DNA of 64,000 nucleotides from Flavobacterium sp. KJJ. GTDB taxonomy: Bacteria; Bacteroidota; Bacteroidia; Flavobacteriales; Flavobacteriaceae. Below, in pieces: positions 1 to 8,369 of this stretch (its first letter is position 1; each line of letters opens with the position of its first letter). The translations under genes were made by a program, and so were the position numbers. The stretch is taken from contig NZ_JARP01000002.1 of NCBI RefSeq assembly GCF_000708595.2, positions 496,001 through 560,000 of the forward strand, written 5' to 3'. The notes under the pieces were generated by a model. It saw only the letters and a list, made by a program, of their open reading frames with translations, was not told the DNA's origin and searched no databases.

Positions 1-1099
1 ATAAATCTTCAATATAAAATGAAAGTTCGAAAGCCTGAAGTGCTTTTTTTGGCTGTTTAATTTGAAAAATTTCTGCCTGCAAATCCAGTGCATCAATCAA
101 AACCGTTTCAGCATACAATTGATTTTGATTTGGAAGTATGTTTTTTGAATTGTAATTCGGAATTAAAATTTTAAAAACAGAAGTAATCTGCTTTTGGCTT
201 TCTTCCGCTTTTCGTTCATCAAAAAGCAACAAAGCTTTTTCATAATACAGTTTTGCTAATTTTCGAGGCTGAGGTTTTGGCATTTCCAGAAACAGCTTTT
301 CTGCTTTTTCCATATAAGATTTGGCAATTTCAAATCGTTGCCATTGTCGGTTCATCGAAGCTAAATTTCGATAAGAATTGGATAATGTTTCTAGCTGATC
401 TTTTTCGTTTTTAAGATATTTTATGGAAGATAAAAATGCTTTTTCGGCATTATCAGGAGAATTTTTAATAAACACAAATTGTTTTGAATTCACCCAATAG
501 CTATTTCCCAAATTATTCAATAAAATGCCTTTCTGAGAATTGGATAAATTCTCTGTTTTTAAAGTGTTTTCTAACAATTCGATTGCCAAAGAAATTTTCC
601 CGGAACTCTGATATACATTTGACAAATTTAAAATCGCCGCAAATTTTTGTTTCTGGGCATCAGGATAATTTTTAGCAGTATTTACAATAAAAAAATATTG
701 TTTAATGGTATTTTCGGCACTATCATAATCGCCTAAAACGGTATATAAATTCCCTAAAGGTTTTAAGCAATATTCAATAATATCGTAATTAGAAAGTTTC
801 TTTTTTTGATAAATCTGCCACGCTTTTTCATAACTTGAAATTGCTTTTTGAGTTTGCCCAAATTGATTTTCATAATACGCTTTATTGCAATTTAAAACTA
901 CAATCGCCAGCAATTCATCATTAGTTTTTGGTTTTGAATTTTTCCAAAAAGCAACTTCTGTATTCGTTAAATTTTGTAACGCTTTCGCGGAAGGATGAGC
1001 CACAAAAACATCAATTGCATTGTATATTTTATCTTCCTGATTCTGCGAGAATAGAATGAGTGTTGAGAAATAGAAAATATAGCAATATTGTTTTTTCAT
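1..1099 (-). CDS. Secreted TPR-repeat protein, 3' end outside window
   Basis: The reading frame is open from the ATG at 1097-1099 down to the left edge, about 366 residues, so the C-terminus is missing. It starts MKKQYCYIFYFSTLILFSQN, a signal peptide with a probable cleavage after the serine. The rest is helical, with repeated pairs of the type 'KAYYENQFGQTQKAISSYEKA' split into TPR-like units (yyen..gq..kAi..yekA; LGNLYTVLGDYDSAE; LSNVYQSSGKISLAIE). It follows the PKD protein on the same strand with 135 bp between them. In flavobacteria, secreted TPR proteins in this position often carry a C-terminal CHAT protease domain, but that part lies outside the window, so this is inference only. Confidence 0.8.
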   Translation of the reverse strand, partial: MKKQYCYIFYFSTLILFSQNQEDKIYNAIDVFVAHPSAKALQNLTNTEVAFWKNSKPKTNDELLAIVVLNCNKAYYENQFGQTQKAISSYEKAWQIYQKKKLSNYDIIEYCLKPLGNLYTVLGDYDSAENTIKQYFFIVNTAKNYPDAQKQKFAAILNLSNVYQSSGKISLAIELLENTLKTENLSNSQKGILLNNLGNSYWVNSKQFVFIKNSPDNAEKAFLSSIKYLKNEKDQLETLSNSYRNLASMNRQWQRFEIAKSYMEKAEKLFLEMPKPQPRKLAKLYYEKALLLFDERKAEESQKQITSVFKILIPNYNSKNILPNQNQLYAETVLIDALDLQAEIFQIKQPKKALQAFELSFYIEDL

Positions 1100-1114
1100 A
1101 GATTAAAATTTTCG

Positions 1115-1171
1115 CAACGAATTCACGAATTTTATTTATTAAAAAAGAATAATAATTCGTGAATTCGTGGC
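1115..1171. repeat. Intergenic inverted repeat (cacgaattcacgaatt type)
   Basis: Two arms at about 1115-1131 and 1154-1170 are near-perfect reverse complements built on 'cgaattcacgaatt', with an A/T-rich spacer. The same word family recurs at 45741-45940. Immediately downstream, 1180-1232 holds a related 'ctttgtgcatctctgtgcaa' stretch. It lies between two genes of the same strand and could form a hairpin in the transcript. Such non-coding words are widespread in Flavobacterium intergenic DNA; their function is unknown. Confidence 0.6.
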
Positions 1172-1234
1172 TAACTTTTTTATAAACTTTGTGCATCTCT
1201 GTGCAAAACCTCTGTGTATCTTTGTGAAATAAGC

Positions 1235-3187
1235 TTAAAACTTCCATATCCCATAAAACTGAAAATAATTAAAATTCTGTTCGAAATTAATTACGTAGCG
1301 CGCGCCCAAACTCGGTCCAATTCTAGCAAAACCGGCCGTTAGATCAAATAAAAGACCTGTTTTTAAATTGACAAACGAGTTTTTGACTGAACTTGATTCT
1401 GTTCTTGTATCCATTAAAAACTGATCTGTTCCGCCTTCAAAAGTTTCAATTTTTCTAGTTAGATTTTGTTCTGATGAAACATCAAAATTAGCTTGAATTC
1501 CTGCACCAACTCCAATGTAATTATTAATGTTATAACGTATTAATACCGGAATTTCCCAGTTTACATTTTTATTTTCGGTTGTGGTGGTTGTGCGCTGAAA
1601 TTGTTTTACGCCATTTGGGCTTACCACACTTCCATCAACTACAGTTGCAGCGCTTTCATATTTATTCAAAGCGTTAACCCATTCTGCTTGCCAATAAAAG
1701 CGATACGATTTAAATGGCGAAATGGTCGCACCAACAAAATAGCTCGTAGATTTTTCTAAATCTGGATAGAAATTATAACCTGCTTTTGCGCCAATCGAAA
1801 TTCCGGGCAGGAATCGAGTAGTGGCGTAATTGGTAATTATTGGCTCGTTTTTATCGAAAATAATAGTAGTTCTGCTTTTGGTTTTTACTTTATGAAAATC
1901 TTCTGCAAACTTCATAGAATATTTTACAAAACCTTTTGTAGAATCTTTTTCCTGTACGTTTTTTTGTTCGCTTCCCGGCAAATAAATGTTTTTGAAAGTA
2001 AAGAAAATCTGTTTTTGTTTGATAATCGTATCCAGACAACTTACGGTTGGTTCTTCGCCTTTTGGGCAAATCGGACATTTTGGATACATATCTTCAATCT
2101 GAAAAGTCTTTTTATCGAACATATCCGGAACATCCGTTTCTAGCCGAATCATTCTCGCCGGCCCTTCGCCGTTGTTTTGAAAACGGGTTTTAAAATTCAC
2201 TCTTTTAAAACGGACTAATCTATAATTCATAAAACTTCCGTTCGAACCCATTTTGTTAGGATCGTGAGAAGTTACAATTTCCATTTCCAGGTTTTTTATT
2301 TTGTGATTTTTATAACTCCGATTCGGAACAAAAATCCCGCGCATCGTAACCGTTGCGCTGGTGTCTTTGATCATTTCCGGAGTGGTTTTAAAAGTATAAA
2401 AAACATTGCGTGTTTCACTCGGATTCTGATCATCAAATTCTAAAATCGAAACATTATGATAGGTTTTATTAGCATCTAATAATGAAGCATCAAGATCTTC
2501 TTCAGAAGTTGTGTTTCGGTATTTTTTAAACTGCATTGGATTTTCGGCGGAAGCCAGATAATTTTTAGAATCCTCAAGATCATCTGCAGAAGCAATACTG
2601 TTTTCCTTTACTTCGCGCTCGTTTGCATACGTTCTAAAATCGATCAATTCGAAATTATTGCTTTTAAATTGTTTTTCATTATAGAAAAGATAAAGCTTGC
2701 CGCTTGCAACATAATTTTCCAGATTTTGATAACTTACTACGACTACCATTTCTTGTTCCGGAATTGGGTCGCAGTTTTTGATAATCGCAAATCCGTTTTG
2801 ATCTGCAATTGAAGAGATGTCTTTATAATCAGTATCTGTAATATCATTAACAGCTACTTTTTTTGGTCGTGTTGCCGGCGGTTTTCCGTTGTCGTAATTG
2901 TTCGTTACGGCAAGTCTTGTAGTATAGGTGCCCTTATTTTTATAAACGTGCTTTGGCGTTCCTTCTTTACTGTAATGTCCGTCGCCAAGTTCCCATAAAT
3001 ACGAATAGCTTGGTTTTGGTGCACCCGCAATCGGAATTAAAGGCGGGGTTTCGGGTTTGTAAGAAACCGCATTGCCGTTTTGAATAAAAACAATATTAGC
3101 TCTTCGGGTTATGGTGTCTTTTACTTTGGTTTGTCCTATTGAAAAAATAGAGAAAAGGATAAAGAAAATAGACAGTTGTGGTTTCAT
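1235..3187 (-). CDS. PKD-domain protein with C-terminal outer-membrane-barrel-like region
   Basis: A 650-residue secreted protein. It begins MKPQLSIFFILFSIFSIGQ, a signal peptide. Residues about 40-115 form a PKD domain, with the hallmark 'WELGDGHYSKEGTPKHVY' and a closing 'YTTRLAVTN'. The middle part (about 130-450) has no recognisable enzyme motif; it contains a CPICP cysteine pair. The last about 180 residues alternate polar and aromatic positions and end in 'FYGIWKF', as in outer-membrane beta-barrels. The likely location is therefore the outer membrane, with a periplasmic or surface PKD part. It lies downstream of the lipoprotein, from which a terminator separates it, and upstream of the TPR gene. 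Function unknown; probably part of the sigma-factor-linked cassette. Confidence 0.8.
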   Translation of the reverse strand: MKPQLSIFFILFSIFSIGQTKVKDTITRRANIVFIQNGNAVSYKPETPPLIPIAGAPKPSYSYLWELGDGHYSKEGTPKHVYKNKGTYTTRLAVTNNYDNGKPPATRPKKVAVNDITDTDYKDISSIADQNGFAIIKNCDPIPEQEMVVVVSYQNLENYVASGKLYLFYNEKQFKSNNFELIDFRTYANEREVKENSIASADDLEDSKNYLASAENPMQFKKYRNTTSEEDLDASLLDANKTYHNVSILEFDDQNPSETRNVFYTFKTTPEMIKDTSATVTMRGIFVPNRSYKNHKIKNLEMEIVTSHDPNKMGSNGSFMNYRLVRFKRVNFKTRFQNNGEGPARMIRLETDVPDMFDKKTFQIEDMYPKCPICPKGEEPTVSCLDTIIKQKQIFFTFKNIYLPGSEQKNVQEKDSTKGFVKYSMKFAEDFHKVKTKSRTTIIFDKNEPIITNYATTRFLPGISIGAKAGYNFYPDLEKSTSYFVGATISPFKSYRFYWQAEWVNALNKYESAATVVDGSVVSPNGVKQFQRTTTTTENKNVNWEIPVLIRYNINNYIGVGAGIQANFDVSSEQNLTRKIETFEGGTDQFLMDTRTESSSVKNSFVNLKTGLLFDLTAGFARIGPSLGARYVINFEQNFNYFQFYGIWKF

Positions 3188-3245
3188 AACGAGATAGTTT
3201 TGGGTTCTAAAATCTTAAGAATCAATTTTAAAACAGGATTAAATG

Positions 3246-3280
3246 TAAAAAAAAGTGATGAGCAAATCACCACTTTTTCT
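3246..3280 (-). terminator. Rho-independent terminator of the lipoprotein gene
   Basis: An 8-bp stem (agtgatga/tcaccact with one G-T pair, at 3254-3261 and 3267-3274) around a 5-base loop is followed on the minus strand by eight Ts. It lies 18 bases after the stop of the lipoprotein gene. A shorter T run on the other side may let it act in both directions. Confidence 0.75.
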
Positions 3281-3298
3281 TAAAAAGTATTTTGTAAG

Positions 3299-4285
3299 TT
3301 ACTGAATAGCATTGATTGCAGCCACCAGTTGAGCTTCTGTACCGACTGTTGTTTCGGCTAAAGTAAAAGTGTAAACATCGTTTGCAGCAACGGTTACCGC
3401 TTTGATTGCATAGCGCCATTGACCATTATCTTCTGTAGCAAAAATCACATGACATTTTAAACCAATCGGAATTTGACCGTAATGTTCGCTGAATAATCCT
3501 GCAGCTGTATACGTATCTAATTTTGCAAGCGCATTTGTTCCTTCGCCGTCGTAAGATAAATAAACCGCACTGTTGTTATTGTCGTAACCATCAGGAGCAT
3601 CAGCCAAAATAGTAGTTTTTGGTCTAGGATCGCTGTAAAAACGATCTACGTTTGTCCATCCAAAGTTTCCAAAAGTTACATAATAGTTTGTTCCTTCACC
3701 TTGAACACCGCCTTTTCCGCCGCCTGTTCCATCAGCGTTTGGTTTGTTTTCTCTCCAAGCCAATTCTCCAGCTTCATCAATTGTCCCATTCCATAAAGTC
3801 ATAGTGTTGTCAAGACCATCTGTTAAGGCAGTCGGAATGATTAAGCTCATAGTACAAGAATTTTGAAGTTCAACACCGCCTTGAGTTGCTTTGATGAAGA
3901 ATTCTCCGCCAGAAATCAGCAAGTTTTTCTTTCCGTCTGCTGTAACTCCCATTGTTGGTTTGTTGGTTATTAACATGTTTCCTTTGTCAAAAAGTTCGAT
4001 GTACTCGATATCTACAGTTCCAGTTACCGGATTTCCGTTTTTAGTCAAACAGTTTCCGTTGATGTTTAGTTTTACACCTTTTGCAGAAGTTAATGTTACC
4101 ATTCCGGCTCCGGCCGTAAGCGTAAAATTTTGCGTATTTTTTTTGATTCCTTTTTCGGTAATTCCTTTAAATGCAGCTGCAGTTGGAGGCGAAAGAACAA
4201 TATCGTCGCCATCGCTGTTGTCGCAGCTTACAAAAGAGATTAGTACTAAAAATAATAGACTGATAGTTTTAAAATTTGTGTTCAT
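3299..4285 (-). CDS. Predicted lipoprotein of the sigma-factor cassette
   Basis: A 328-residue protein with a lipobox (LISFVSC, lipidated Cys21) and an acidic 'DNSDGDD' start of the mature chain, so it is probably membrane-anchored. The mature part is beta-rich with no catalytic motif that I recognise; residues about 60-150 ('GKGNMLITNKPTMGV'-like) resemble carbohydrate- or adhesion-type beta-sandwiches only loosely. A Gly-rich segment (GTGGGKGGVQGEG) sits near residue 190. Two copies of the presumed ECF-sigma promoter motif (4361-4396 and 4451-4483) lie directly upstream, and a terminator follows, so it is probably its own transcription unit under the sigma factor. Function unknown. Confidence 0.8.
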   Translation of the reverse strand: MNTNFKTISLLFLVLISFVSCDNSDGDDIVLSPPTAAAFKGITEKGIKKNTQNFTLTAGAGMVTLTSAKGVKLNINGNCLTKNGNPVTGTVDIEYIELFDKGNMLITNKPTMGVTADGKKNLLISGGEFFIKATQGGVELQNSCTMSLIIPTALTDGLDNTMTLWNGTIDEAGELAWRENKPNADGTGGGKGGVQGEGTNYYVTFGNFGWTNVDRFYSDPRPKTTILADAPDGYDNNNSAVYLSYDGEGTNALAKLDTYTAAGLFSEHYGQIPIGLKCHVIFATEDNGQWRYAIKAVTVAANDVYTFTLAETTVGTEAQLVAAINAIQ

Positions 4286-4360
4286 GATTTCTAATTTTAT
4301 AAATCTGACTTGAATTTTTCAAGCGGTTTTCAGATTCTGGTTATTAATTATAGTTTTTTA

Positions 4361-4396
4361 TATTCTTATATCAATTTGGGTTTGATATTGTTACCC
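4361..4396 (-). promoter_or_regulatory. Putative ECF-sigma promoter, copy A
   Basis: Read on the minus strand: GGTAACAA, 13 bases, then TTGATATAAGAATA. The same two blocks with the same 13-base gap occur at 4451-4483 and 4842-4876. It ends 76 bases before the start codon of the lipoprotein gene. The GTAAC block has the AAC core usual in ECF -35 elements. The usual TAnnTTTG element is not seen here. Confidence 0.6.
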
Positions 4397-4450
4397 TTGT
4401 TTTAAAAATAAATTCCAAACTTTAAATAATGAATTTCAACTCTTGTTTTA

Positions 4451-4483
4451 TTGTTATATCAACAGTCTTATAAATTTGTTACC
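4451..4483 (-). promoter_or_regulatory. Putative ECF-sigma promoter, copy C
   Basis: GGTAACAA (4476-4483), 13 bases, TTGATATAACAA (4451-4462), on the minus strand. It is in tandem with copy A upstream of the same lipoprotein gene and just after the stop codon of the small membrane-protein gene. The last few bases differ slightly from copies A and B. Confidence 0.55.
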
Positions 4484-4505
4484 CCTGTTTTTTATTTTTT
4501 TTAAT

Positions 4506-4805
4506 TTACACTGAAAGACATTTGTCTTCAAACAGATTTCCGTCTTCATCTACAGCGACCAGAATGTTTTTCTTCCGCGAAAGCGTAACAATTAAATACA
4601 GCCATACAATTGACCAAACGCCTACAGTAAGGCAAGTAAGGAAGAGATGCAAAGAATGGTTGATGGCTTTTTTTTCTTTAGATAAAACTACATAAGGCAG
4701 TTTTTCGTTATGCTCGACAATTACAAAACCGTTTCGCTTTTTAGCAGAAATCATCTCGTGAAATTGATCCAGATTTTTTTCGTTTATAAATTGATAGGTT
4801 TCCAT
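4506..4805 (-). CDS. Small membrane protein of the sigma-factor cassette
   Basis: A 99-residue protein without a signal peptide. The N-terminal about 45 residues are soluble and charged; residues about 50-75 are strongly hydrophobic (LFLTCLTVGVWSIVWLYLIVTL), giving one long or two short membrane helices. The tail is basic then acidic (SRKKNILVAVDEDGNLFEDK). No family that I can name. It is the first gene divergent from the sigma factor, and promoter motif copy B ends 36 bases before its start codon, which suggests control by that sigma factor. Confidence 0.7.
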   Translation of the reverse strand: METYQFINEKNLDQFHEMISAKKRNGFVIVEHNEKLPYVVLSKEKKAINHSLHLFLTCLTVGVWSIVWLYLIVTLSRKKNILVAVDEDGNLFEDKCLSV

Positions 4806-4841
4806 TTCTCTTAATTTTTTAACTGTTTTAAAAGACTTTTG

Positions 4842-4876
4842 TATTCTTATATCAACTTGATTTGTTAATTGTTACC
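4842..4876 (-). promoter_or_regulatory. Putative ECF-sigma promoter, copy B
   Basis: GGTAACAA (4869-4876), 13 bases, TTGATATAAGAATA (4842-4855) on the minus strand. The second block is identical to copy A over 14 bases. It lies in the divergent region between the sigma-factor gene and the small membrane-protein gene. Confidence 0.6.
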
Positions 4877-4932
4877 TTATTATGTGAAATTTATTTACAA
4901 TTGTTTTCTAAATTAGCTACAAAAAGTTTTTT

Positions 4933-5517
4933 ATGGGCCAAACTAAGATTCATCCTGACCAAATGTATATTGAAGGACTTGCTGCAAACGATTCGGCAGT
5001 CATTCAGTCTATTTATAAAAAGTTCGTTCCTAAAGTCGTAATGTTTGTTATGAACAATTCTGGCGATAAAGAGCATGCGCAGGATGTTGTGCAGGAGGTT
5101 ATGATTTTACTTTTTAATCAGGCTAAAGCCAATACCTTAAAATTGACTTGCCCTTTTGATGCGTATTTTTTCTTGTTATGCAAAAGAAAATGGCTGAATG
5201 AATTTAAAAAAACATCAAATAAAGGGGTAACAATTAACGAAGACGCAGTATCTATGAATGAATCTGCACTCGAATTGATTGGACAAACCGAAGAATTTGA
5301 CGAAAAACAACAGCTTTTTGATACCATGTTTGCTAAGCTTGGCGAAAAATGCCAAGAATTATTAAAACTTAGTTTCAGTATTAAATCGATGGAAGAAGTT
5401 GCCGAAAAACTCAATGTTACGTATGGTTACGTTCGTAAAAAGAAATCGTTATGTGTAGGCCAATTAACCCAGTGGATTCAGGAAGCCAAAAATTTTAATT
5501 CTCTAAAAAATAATTAG
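4933..5517 (+). CDS. ECF-type sigma-70 family RNA polymerase sigma factor
   Basis: A 194-residue cytoplasmic sigma factor of group IV size. Region 2 spans about residues 21-95, with the 'HAQDVVQEVMILLF' core-binding helix at 48-61. Region 4 spans about 125-185, with a helix-turn-helix at 153-176 (MEEVAEKLNVTYGYVRKKKS). No region 3 is present. The stop codon is 2 bases before the next start, so it is co-transcribed with the membrane TPR protein, its likely anti-sigma partner. Bipartite motifs in front of the divergent genes are its probable targets; no copy points at the sigma gene itself. Confidence 0.9.
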   Translation: MGQTKIHPDQMYIEGLAANDSAVIQSIYKKFVPKVVMFVMNNSGDKEHAQDVVQEVMILLFNQAKANTLKLTCPFDAYFFLLCKRKWLNEFKKTSNKGVTINEDAVSMNESALELIGQTEEFDEKQQLFDTMFAKLGEKCQELLKLSFSIKSMEEVAEKLNVTYGYVRKKKSLCVGQLTQWIQEAKNFNSLKNN

Positions 5518-5519
5518 TC

Positions 5520-6245
5520 ATGAATGAAGAGCGCTACATATTATTTGATCAATATCTTCAAGGCGAACTGAATGTTGATGAAAAAAATGATTTTGAAAGA
5601 CAAATATCTGAAGATCCAGAATTTGCTTCAGAATTTAAAACGTTTAAATCTGTTCAGCTTCAATTAGAAAATAAATTTAAATATGAAGAAGAAAGAGAAG
5701 CGTTCAAAGCAAATCTGACTCAAATTTCAGACAAGCATTTCAATGTAAGCAAACCCAAAGTTATAGGATTAAAATCTTGGTATCTTGCAGCAGCGGCATC
5801 TGTAGCGGTTTTATTCGGGTTGTTCTTTTTTAATTACAATCAAAATCCAACTTTTGCAGATTATAATCATCCAGAACAAGCTTCGTTTACAGAAAGAAGT
5901 ACTGCCGATCAAACTTTAAAAGCTGCAGAAACAGCTTTTAATAAAGGAAAATACAACGATGCAATTCCACTTTTTGAAACAATTCTAAAACAAAACAAAA
6001 CACCAGAAATTCAATATTATTATGGCGTTTCTTTATTAGAAGAAAGTCAATATCAAAAAGCCGAAACAGAATTTAATGAAGTAATATCAGGAACTTCAGT
6101 TTATAAAGAAAAAGCAAAATGGAGTCTTGCATTGTCTAAATTAAAACAAAAAGATTATAAAGCCTGTAAAACAGTTCTACAGACCATATCTGAGGATTAT
6201 GAAAATTATGATGAGGTACAGCTTCTTTTAGATGAATTGGATTAG
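5520..6245 (+). CDS. Membrane TPR protein, probable anti-sigma factor
   Basis: A 241-residue protein with three parts. An acidic cytoplasmic N-terminus (MNEERYILFDQYLQGELN) resembles the zinc-less anti-sigma N-domains common in Bacteroidota. One membrane helix lies at about 87-106. A periplasmic C-terminal half has two to three TPR-like units (KAAETAFNKGKYNDAIPLFE; YYYGVSLLEESQYQKAETEF). It starts 2 bases after the sigma stop codon. The layout of cytoplasmic domain, single helix and periplasmic protein-binding repeats fits a sensor that releases the sigma factor; this role is inferred from context, not from a conserved motif. Confidence 0.75.
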   Translation: MNEERYILFDQYLQGELNVDEKNDFERQISEDPEFASEFKTFKSVQLQLENKFKYEEEREAFKANLTQISDKHFNVSKPKVIGLKSWYLAAAASVAVLFGLFFFNYNQNPTFADYNHPEQASFTERSTADQTLKAAETAFNKGKYNDAIPLFETILKQNKTPEIQYYYGVSLLEESQYQKAETEFNEVISGTSVYKEKAKWSLALSKLKQKDYKACKTVLQTISEDYENYDEVQLLLDELD

Positions 6246-6288
6246 AGGTTTTGATTTCACAAAATACACAAAGAATTTCACAGAGATT

Positions 6289-6322
6289 CGCAAAGAGGTA
6301 AAATGCTTTGCGGATTTTTTTT
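6289..6322 (+). terminator. Terminator after the sigma/TPR operon
   Basis: A 7-bp stem (cgcaaag at 6289-6295, ctttgcg at 6306-6312) around a 10-base loop is followed by a run of eight Ts from 6315. It is embedded in the 'cacaaag...cgcaaag' intergenic word family also seen at 48130-48242. Confidence 0.6.
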
Positions 6323-6426
6323 ACCCTTTACGTAAAGGCGTAATAGAAATTAGAATTAAAAATCTAAATTCGATTTATTTTTTATAAAAAATCAACCAAA
6401 AAATCAACCAAAACAGCTTTAACTGA

Positions 6427-8085
6427 ATGAAAAAAATTACTTTATTGTTTCTTATTGTATTTACTCAAACCATTTTTAGTGCCACCAAAATCACCGAAAC
6501 TGAAAAACTTGCTGCAACCTGCAAAGTGTGGGGATTTTTAAAATATTATCATCCAAATGTGGCTAAAGGCGACTTTAATTGGGACAATCAGCTTTTGGAG
6601 ATTCTACCAAAAGTAGAAAAAGCACAAACCAAAGAAGAGTTTTCGTTATTACTCGAAAACTGGATTGATAATCTGGGAACGGTAAAAGAAATTGCACCAA
6701 TAATAGCACCAAAAGATGCGGAGTATTTTGATAAAAACTTCGATTTAAGCTGGTTTAATAATAAAGCGTTTTCTAAAAAACTTTCAAAGAAATTGAAGTT
6801 TATTGAACAAAATAGATTTCAAGGTGAGCATTTTTATATTTCTGGTGTAGAAAATGTTGGAAATGTTTATCTAAAAAATGAAAGCAATGCACATCCAGAT
6901 TTTACAGATAAGAATTCAAAACTTCGAATGATATTTATGTACTGGAATTTAGTCGAATATTTTTTTCCTGATAAATATTTAATGGATCAGAAATGGGATA
7001 CAACTTTAGAAAAAATTATACCTCTTGCCATTCAAGCTGAGAATCAAGATGATTTTTATTTGGCAATGAGAAAATTAGTGTCTAGAATTGATGACAGCCA
7101 CACAGAATTTTATACGTATCCTTCTTCGGCAACTCATAAACCAAAGAGATATTTTCCTGCTGACGGAAAGATCATTGACGAGAAACTGGTTGTTACAGAA
7201 ATTTTGGGCGATAGTTTGGCTCAAGCCGATGATATAAAAATTGGCGATGTAATTACTAAAATAAATGACAAAACAATAAAAGATATTATTTCAGAAAACA
7301 GAGATTTGATTTGTGCTTCTAATGAACCTAAATACTTAGAGAAGCTGGTTGATAAAATCTTGTTAAGCAATTCAGATATTGTAAATGTAGAGTTCTTAAA
7401 AAATGGCCAGTATATTACAAAAACAATGACGTGGTCTGATTATCATGATTCTCATAGAAATGAATTTAAAAAAGGAGCAAAGAAAAAGAAGGAAAAATTT
7501 AAGCTTTTAGAAAATAATATAGGGTATGTTGATATGGGAATTATCAAAATTAAAAACATTCCAGATATGATTGAAGCGCTAAAAGATACCAAAGCAATCG
7601 TTTTTGATATGAGAAATTATCCAAACGAAACTTTCGAGCCCATAGCAAATTTTATAAATCCTCAAGAAAAGAAATTTGCCATATATACACGTCCGGATTT
7701 AAGTTACCCAGGAAGATTTAAGTGGAGCGGCGGCACCTCAATTGGTTTTGATAATAAGGATTATTACAAAGGAAAAGTTATCGTTTTACTAGACGAGAAA
7801 TCTCAAAGTCAGGCAGAATGGACAGCAATGTGCTTTCAAACTTGTGGGCATACTACCATTGTTGGAAGTCAAACCGCTGGGGCTGATGGAAATGTTTCTG
7901 AATTTGATTTTGCAGGATTTCATACTTTATTCTCAGGAATTGGAGTTTTTTACCCAGACAAAAGAGAAACCCAAAGAATTGGGATCACTCCGGATATTGA
8001 AGTAAAACAAACCATTAAAGGAATTCAAGAAGGAAGAGATGAAGTTTTAGATCGAGCTTTGGTTTTTATAGAAAGCGGAAAATAA
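6427..8085 (+). CDS. S41 family (C-terminal-processing-type) peptidase
   Basis: A 552-residue secreted serine peptidase. MKKITLLFLIVFTQTIFSA is a signal peptide. An N-terminal helical part (about 25-190) precedes a segment 'VSRIDDSHTEFY', typical of tricorn-core/IRBP-like S41 enzymes. A PDZ-like domain lies at about 240-330 (GDSLAQADDIKIGDVITKIN). The catalytic core carries 'SQSQAEW' at 459-465, with Ser461 the likely nucleophile, followed by 'GSQTAGADGN'. The Lys of the CtpA-type 'GKG' motif is absent, so it belongs to the tricorn-like branch rather than the CtpA branch. Monocistronic; substrates unknown, probably periplasmic peptides. Confidence 0.88.
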   Translation: MKKITLLFLIVFTQTIFSATKITETEKLAATCKVWGFLKYYHPNVAKGDFNWDNQLLEILPKVEKAQTKEEFSLLLENWIDNLGTVKEIAPIIAPKDAEYFDKNFDLSWFNNKAFSKKLSKKLKFIEQNRFQGEHFYISGVENVGNVYLKNESNAHPDFTDKNSKLRMIFMYWNLVEYFFPDKYLMDQKWDTTLEKIIPLAIQAENQDDFYLAMRKLVSRIDDSHTEFYTYPSSATHKPKRYFPADGKIIDEKLVVTEILGDSLAQADDIKIGDVITKINDKTIKDIISENRDLICASNEPKYLEKLVDKILLSNSDIVNVEFLKNGQYITKTMTWSDYHDSHRNEFKKGAKKKKEKFKLLENNIGYVDMGIIKIKNIPDMIEALKDTKAIVFDMRNYPNETFEPIANFINPQEKKFAIYTRPDLSYPGRFKWSGGTSIGFDNKDYYKGKVIVLLDEKSQSQAEWTAMCFQTCGHTTIVGSQTAGADGNVSEFDFAGFHTLFSGIGVFYPDKRETQRIGITPDIEVKQTIKGIQEGRDEVLDRALVFIESGK

Positions 8086-8099
8086 AGCATTTTGTTATT

Positions 8100-8234
8100 C
8101 TGAGTGATCCCGACGGGACGTGAGAAAGTTACAAGCAATTCGAAAAGTTGGGGGCTTTTCTTTGCAGGACTTCTGTCGTCCCGTCTCGTTCTTTCCCGTC
8201 CCGGCGCTTTGAGATTGGGATCGGGATCGCTCAG
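8100..8234. repeat. Degenerate GATCCCGA inverted-repeat element
   Basis: Terminal arms at 8100-8113 and 8221-8234 (ctgagtgatcccga) match as reverse complements at 13 of 14 positions. The interior holds GC-rich words (cccgacgggacg, cgtcccgtctcg, cccgtcccggcg) out of character with the AT-rich flanks. The 'gatcccga' word links it to the clearer elements at 11429-11546 and 44655-44690. Short ORFs across it are artefacts. Confidence 0.6.
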
Positions 8235-8315
8235 TCTGACATATTATTCAAAAAATCTGTTTTATCCGCACTTTCACAATGTGAATCAGTAAAATCTCTA
8301 TTCCATTTACCACAA

Positions 8316-8346
8316 TTGCTATTCTTTTAATATTGTCGTAATTTTG
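8316..8346 (+). promoter_or_regulatory. Bacteroidota-type promoter of the tatD gene
   Basis: TTG at 8316-8318, 20 bases, then TAATTTTG at 8339-8346, matching the -33 / -7 (TAnnTTTG) consensus. The predicted transcription start is about 15 bases before the TTG start codon and argues against a longer N-terminus. Confidence 0.6.
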
Positions 8347-8369
8347 ACAACTTTAAAAAAATTATACAA

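Noticed and set aside
5226..5260. GGTAACAA inside the sigma gene, a further copy of the -35-like block.
   Set aside because: The second block (TTGATATAA) is missing at the 13-base distance, and it lies inside a coding region on the plus strand.
8104..8330. Two 60-residue frames between the S41 peptidase and tatD.
   Set aside because: They run through the GATCCCGA-type inverted repeat, have basic low-complexity composition and no ribosome site.
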